Part shown: piece after piece, positions 6,232-6,965 of the stretch
Layout of the letters: every line of letters starts with the position of its first letter
How positions within the stretch are numbered: the first letter of the stretch is position 1
NCBI GenBank assembly: GCA_041745535.1
Contig: JBGTIS010000236.1
Location: 1 to 6,965, forward strand
DNA from: JBGTIS01 sp041745535
GTDB lineage: Bacteria > Bacteroidota > Bacteroidia > Cytophagales > Cyclobacteriaceae
Direction of reading: 5' to 3'
Length of the DNA: 6,965 nt
Program-made: the position numbers and the translations under genes
The notes under the pieces: model-generated
The model's database searches: none
Told to the model about the DNA's origin: nothing
Seen by the model: only the letters and a program-made list of their open reading frames with translations

Positions 6232-6768
6232 TCAGTTGAAAGTACTGGTAGCAGATATCTTTCTACTGATAAAAAAAATGAGCAGGGGCAGGATGGTGAA
6301 TTGCAAAACGGGAGATAATCCCACTTCTACCCAGGGGAGTAAAGGCATGGATTCGGCATACGTCCAACTGCTTCGCGCGGTATGCCGAATCTCTGCCAGA
6401 ATAGCACCTGTGCCACCGGCAAGCATTAAAAGTAAAGCCCTGCCAAGGGTCATATGGTTTACCCAGTACGCATTTTTATAGAGCAGGCCAAATCCGAAGA
6501 GCAGCACGAATACCATGAACATATCCGCCACGGAGGCCAGGGCGCAAAAAGAAATATGACTCAAATCGTACTGATACCCTTTGTACAAAGGGCCCTGTGC
6601 CAGTTCCCAGATAAAGTTCAGGAGAAAGGCTGTGATGGCTACCGTTACCACAAAATATTTGAAGTGTTGCCTGTCTGCTACCCTTTTATGAAAATAGATA
6701 TAAGATACAATTACCAGCGTTAATGCAATAGCCGGCACAATGAAAATACCATAACCCAGATTATCCAT
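6232..6768 (-). CDS. Uncharacterised five-helix membrane protein of the mer-linked cluster
   Basis: I do not recognise a named family for this 178-residue protein. Five hydrophobic segments are visible at about 5-26, 36-56, 76-97, 107-125 and 148-168. Polar or aromatic residues likely to be conserved cluster in and next to the helices: NFIWELAQGPLY at 51-62 (N51, W54, E55, Q58), D82 at the start of helix 3, E126 and H129 after helix 4, W135-Y137, MPLLP at 141-145 and GLSPVLQF at 150-157. Buried acidic residues with Trp/Tyr/Pro motifs suggest an integral-membrane enzyme or a small-molecule or ion carrier rather than a simple anchor. There is a single cysteine (C75), so it is not an obvious thiol-based metal protein. 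It lies only 24 bases before merTP and 83 bases after the DUF305-like gene on the same strand, so a link to metal handling is inferred from position only. The coding frame itself is well supported. Confidence 0.82.
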   Translation of the reverse strand: MDNLGYGIFIVPAIALTLVIVSYIYFHKRVADRQHFKYFVVTVAITAFLLNFIWELAQGPLYKGYQYDLSHISFCALASVADMFMVFVLLFGFGLLYKNAYWVNHMTLGRALLLMLAGGTGAILAEIRHTARSSWTYAESMPLLPWVEVGLSPVLQFTILPLLIFFISRKISATSTFN

Positions 6769-6851
6769 AAGTTTGTGGAGTTTATCGTAAATATGACTTT
6801 TGAAATTCTTATTCGGCTGCCCACAAGAACCCGCTGATGTGTAAAACTGGT

Positions 6852-6965
6852 CTACTCTTTATGTTCCAGCCTGTAGATGATTTTCTTCATCTGAGCGATT
6901 TCACGCTTCTGTGCTTCAATAATTTCCTCCGCAAGCTTTTTTGTTTCCGGATCTTGTAATGTGGC
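6852..6965 (-). CDS. C-terminal end of a DUF305-like protein, partial
   Basis: The - strand frame is open from the right edge to a TAG at 6852-6854 and encodes 37 residues. They contain DPETKKLAEEIIEAQKREI followed by AQMKKIIYRLEHKE, an amphipathic helix pattern. The DPE...LA..II.AQ..EI..M signature is what I recall for the last helix of DUF305 domain proteins, four-helix-bundle, often exported proteins with His/Met residues that are frequently linked to copper or other metal-resistance genes. The start, any signal peptide and the metal-binding part lie beyond the window. It is the first visible gene of the - strand metal cluster, 83 bases upstream of the membrane protein gene. A different helical protein sharing this motif by chance is possible. 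Confidence 0.7.
   Translation of the reverse strand, partial: ATLQDPETKKLAEEIIEAQKREIAQMKKIIYRLEHKE

Overview
The window looks like chromosomal DNA of a Bacteroidota bacterium (Cytophagia/Chitinophagia-like). Three things point there. Start codons sit behind AT- or A-rich stretches with no clear Shine-Dalgarno sequence. Candidate promoters resemble the TTTG / TAnnTTTG pattern rather than classical sigma70 boxes. The gene families, including a fused MerTP and a large secreted sialate O-acetylesterase-type hydrolase, are common in that phylum. This is inference from sequence style and family knowledge; no marker gene is present.

Layout. Bases 1-39 may be the last codons of an upstream + strand gene, with a beta-strand-like tail such as outer-membrane barrels have. 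After a 238-base leader come two + strand genes for exported carbohydrate-ester/amide hydrolases: a sialate O-acetylesterase-like SGNH hydrolase (278-1828) and a NodB-type polysaccharide deacetylase (1896-2684). They face a long - strand series of metal-handling genes and meet it tail to tail with only 26 bases between. Read in the direction of transcription (right to left), that series is: the C-terminus of a DUF305-like protein running off the right edge (6852-6965), an uncharacterised 178-residue membrane protein (6232-6768), a MerT-MerP fusion mercury importer (5578-6207), a cysteine-rich GDCCVxC-family small protein (5267-5485), a 396-base gap, and a CopB-type (P1B-3, CPH motif) copper-exporting P-type ATPase with a His/Met-rich N-terminus (2711-4870).

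How the genes fit together. The two left-hand enzymes would both deacetylate extracellular glycans, one at O-acetyl and one at N-acetyl (or similar) groups, in the periplasm or outside the cell. The right-hand genes handle soft metals. MerTP binds Hg(II) in the periplasm and carries it across the inner membrane, CopB exports copper or silver, and DUF305-like proteins are often linked to copper. The GDCCVxC and 178-residue proteins have no known function, and their position makes them the main novelty candidates. No merA, merB or merR is visible, so the fate of imported mercury and the regulator must lie outside the window or be unconventional. The copB upstream gap holds a near-perfect FNR/Crp-type box (5163-5176) and a smaller palindrome (4925-4936). 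No RNA genes, insertion sequences, CRISPR arrays or origins were recognised.
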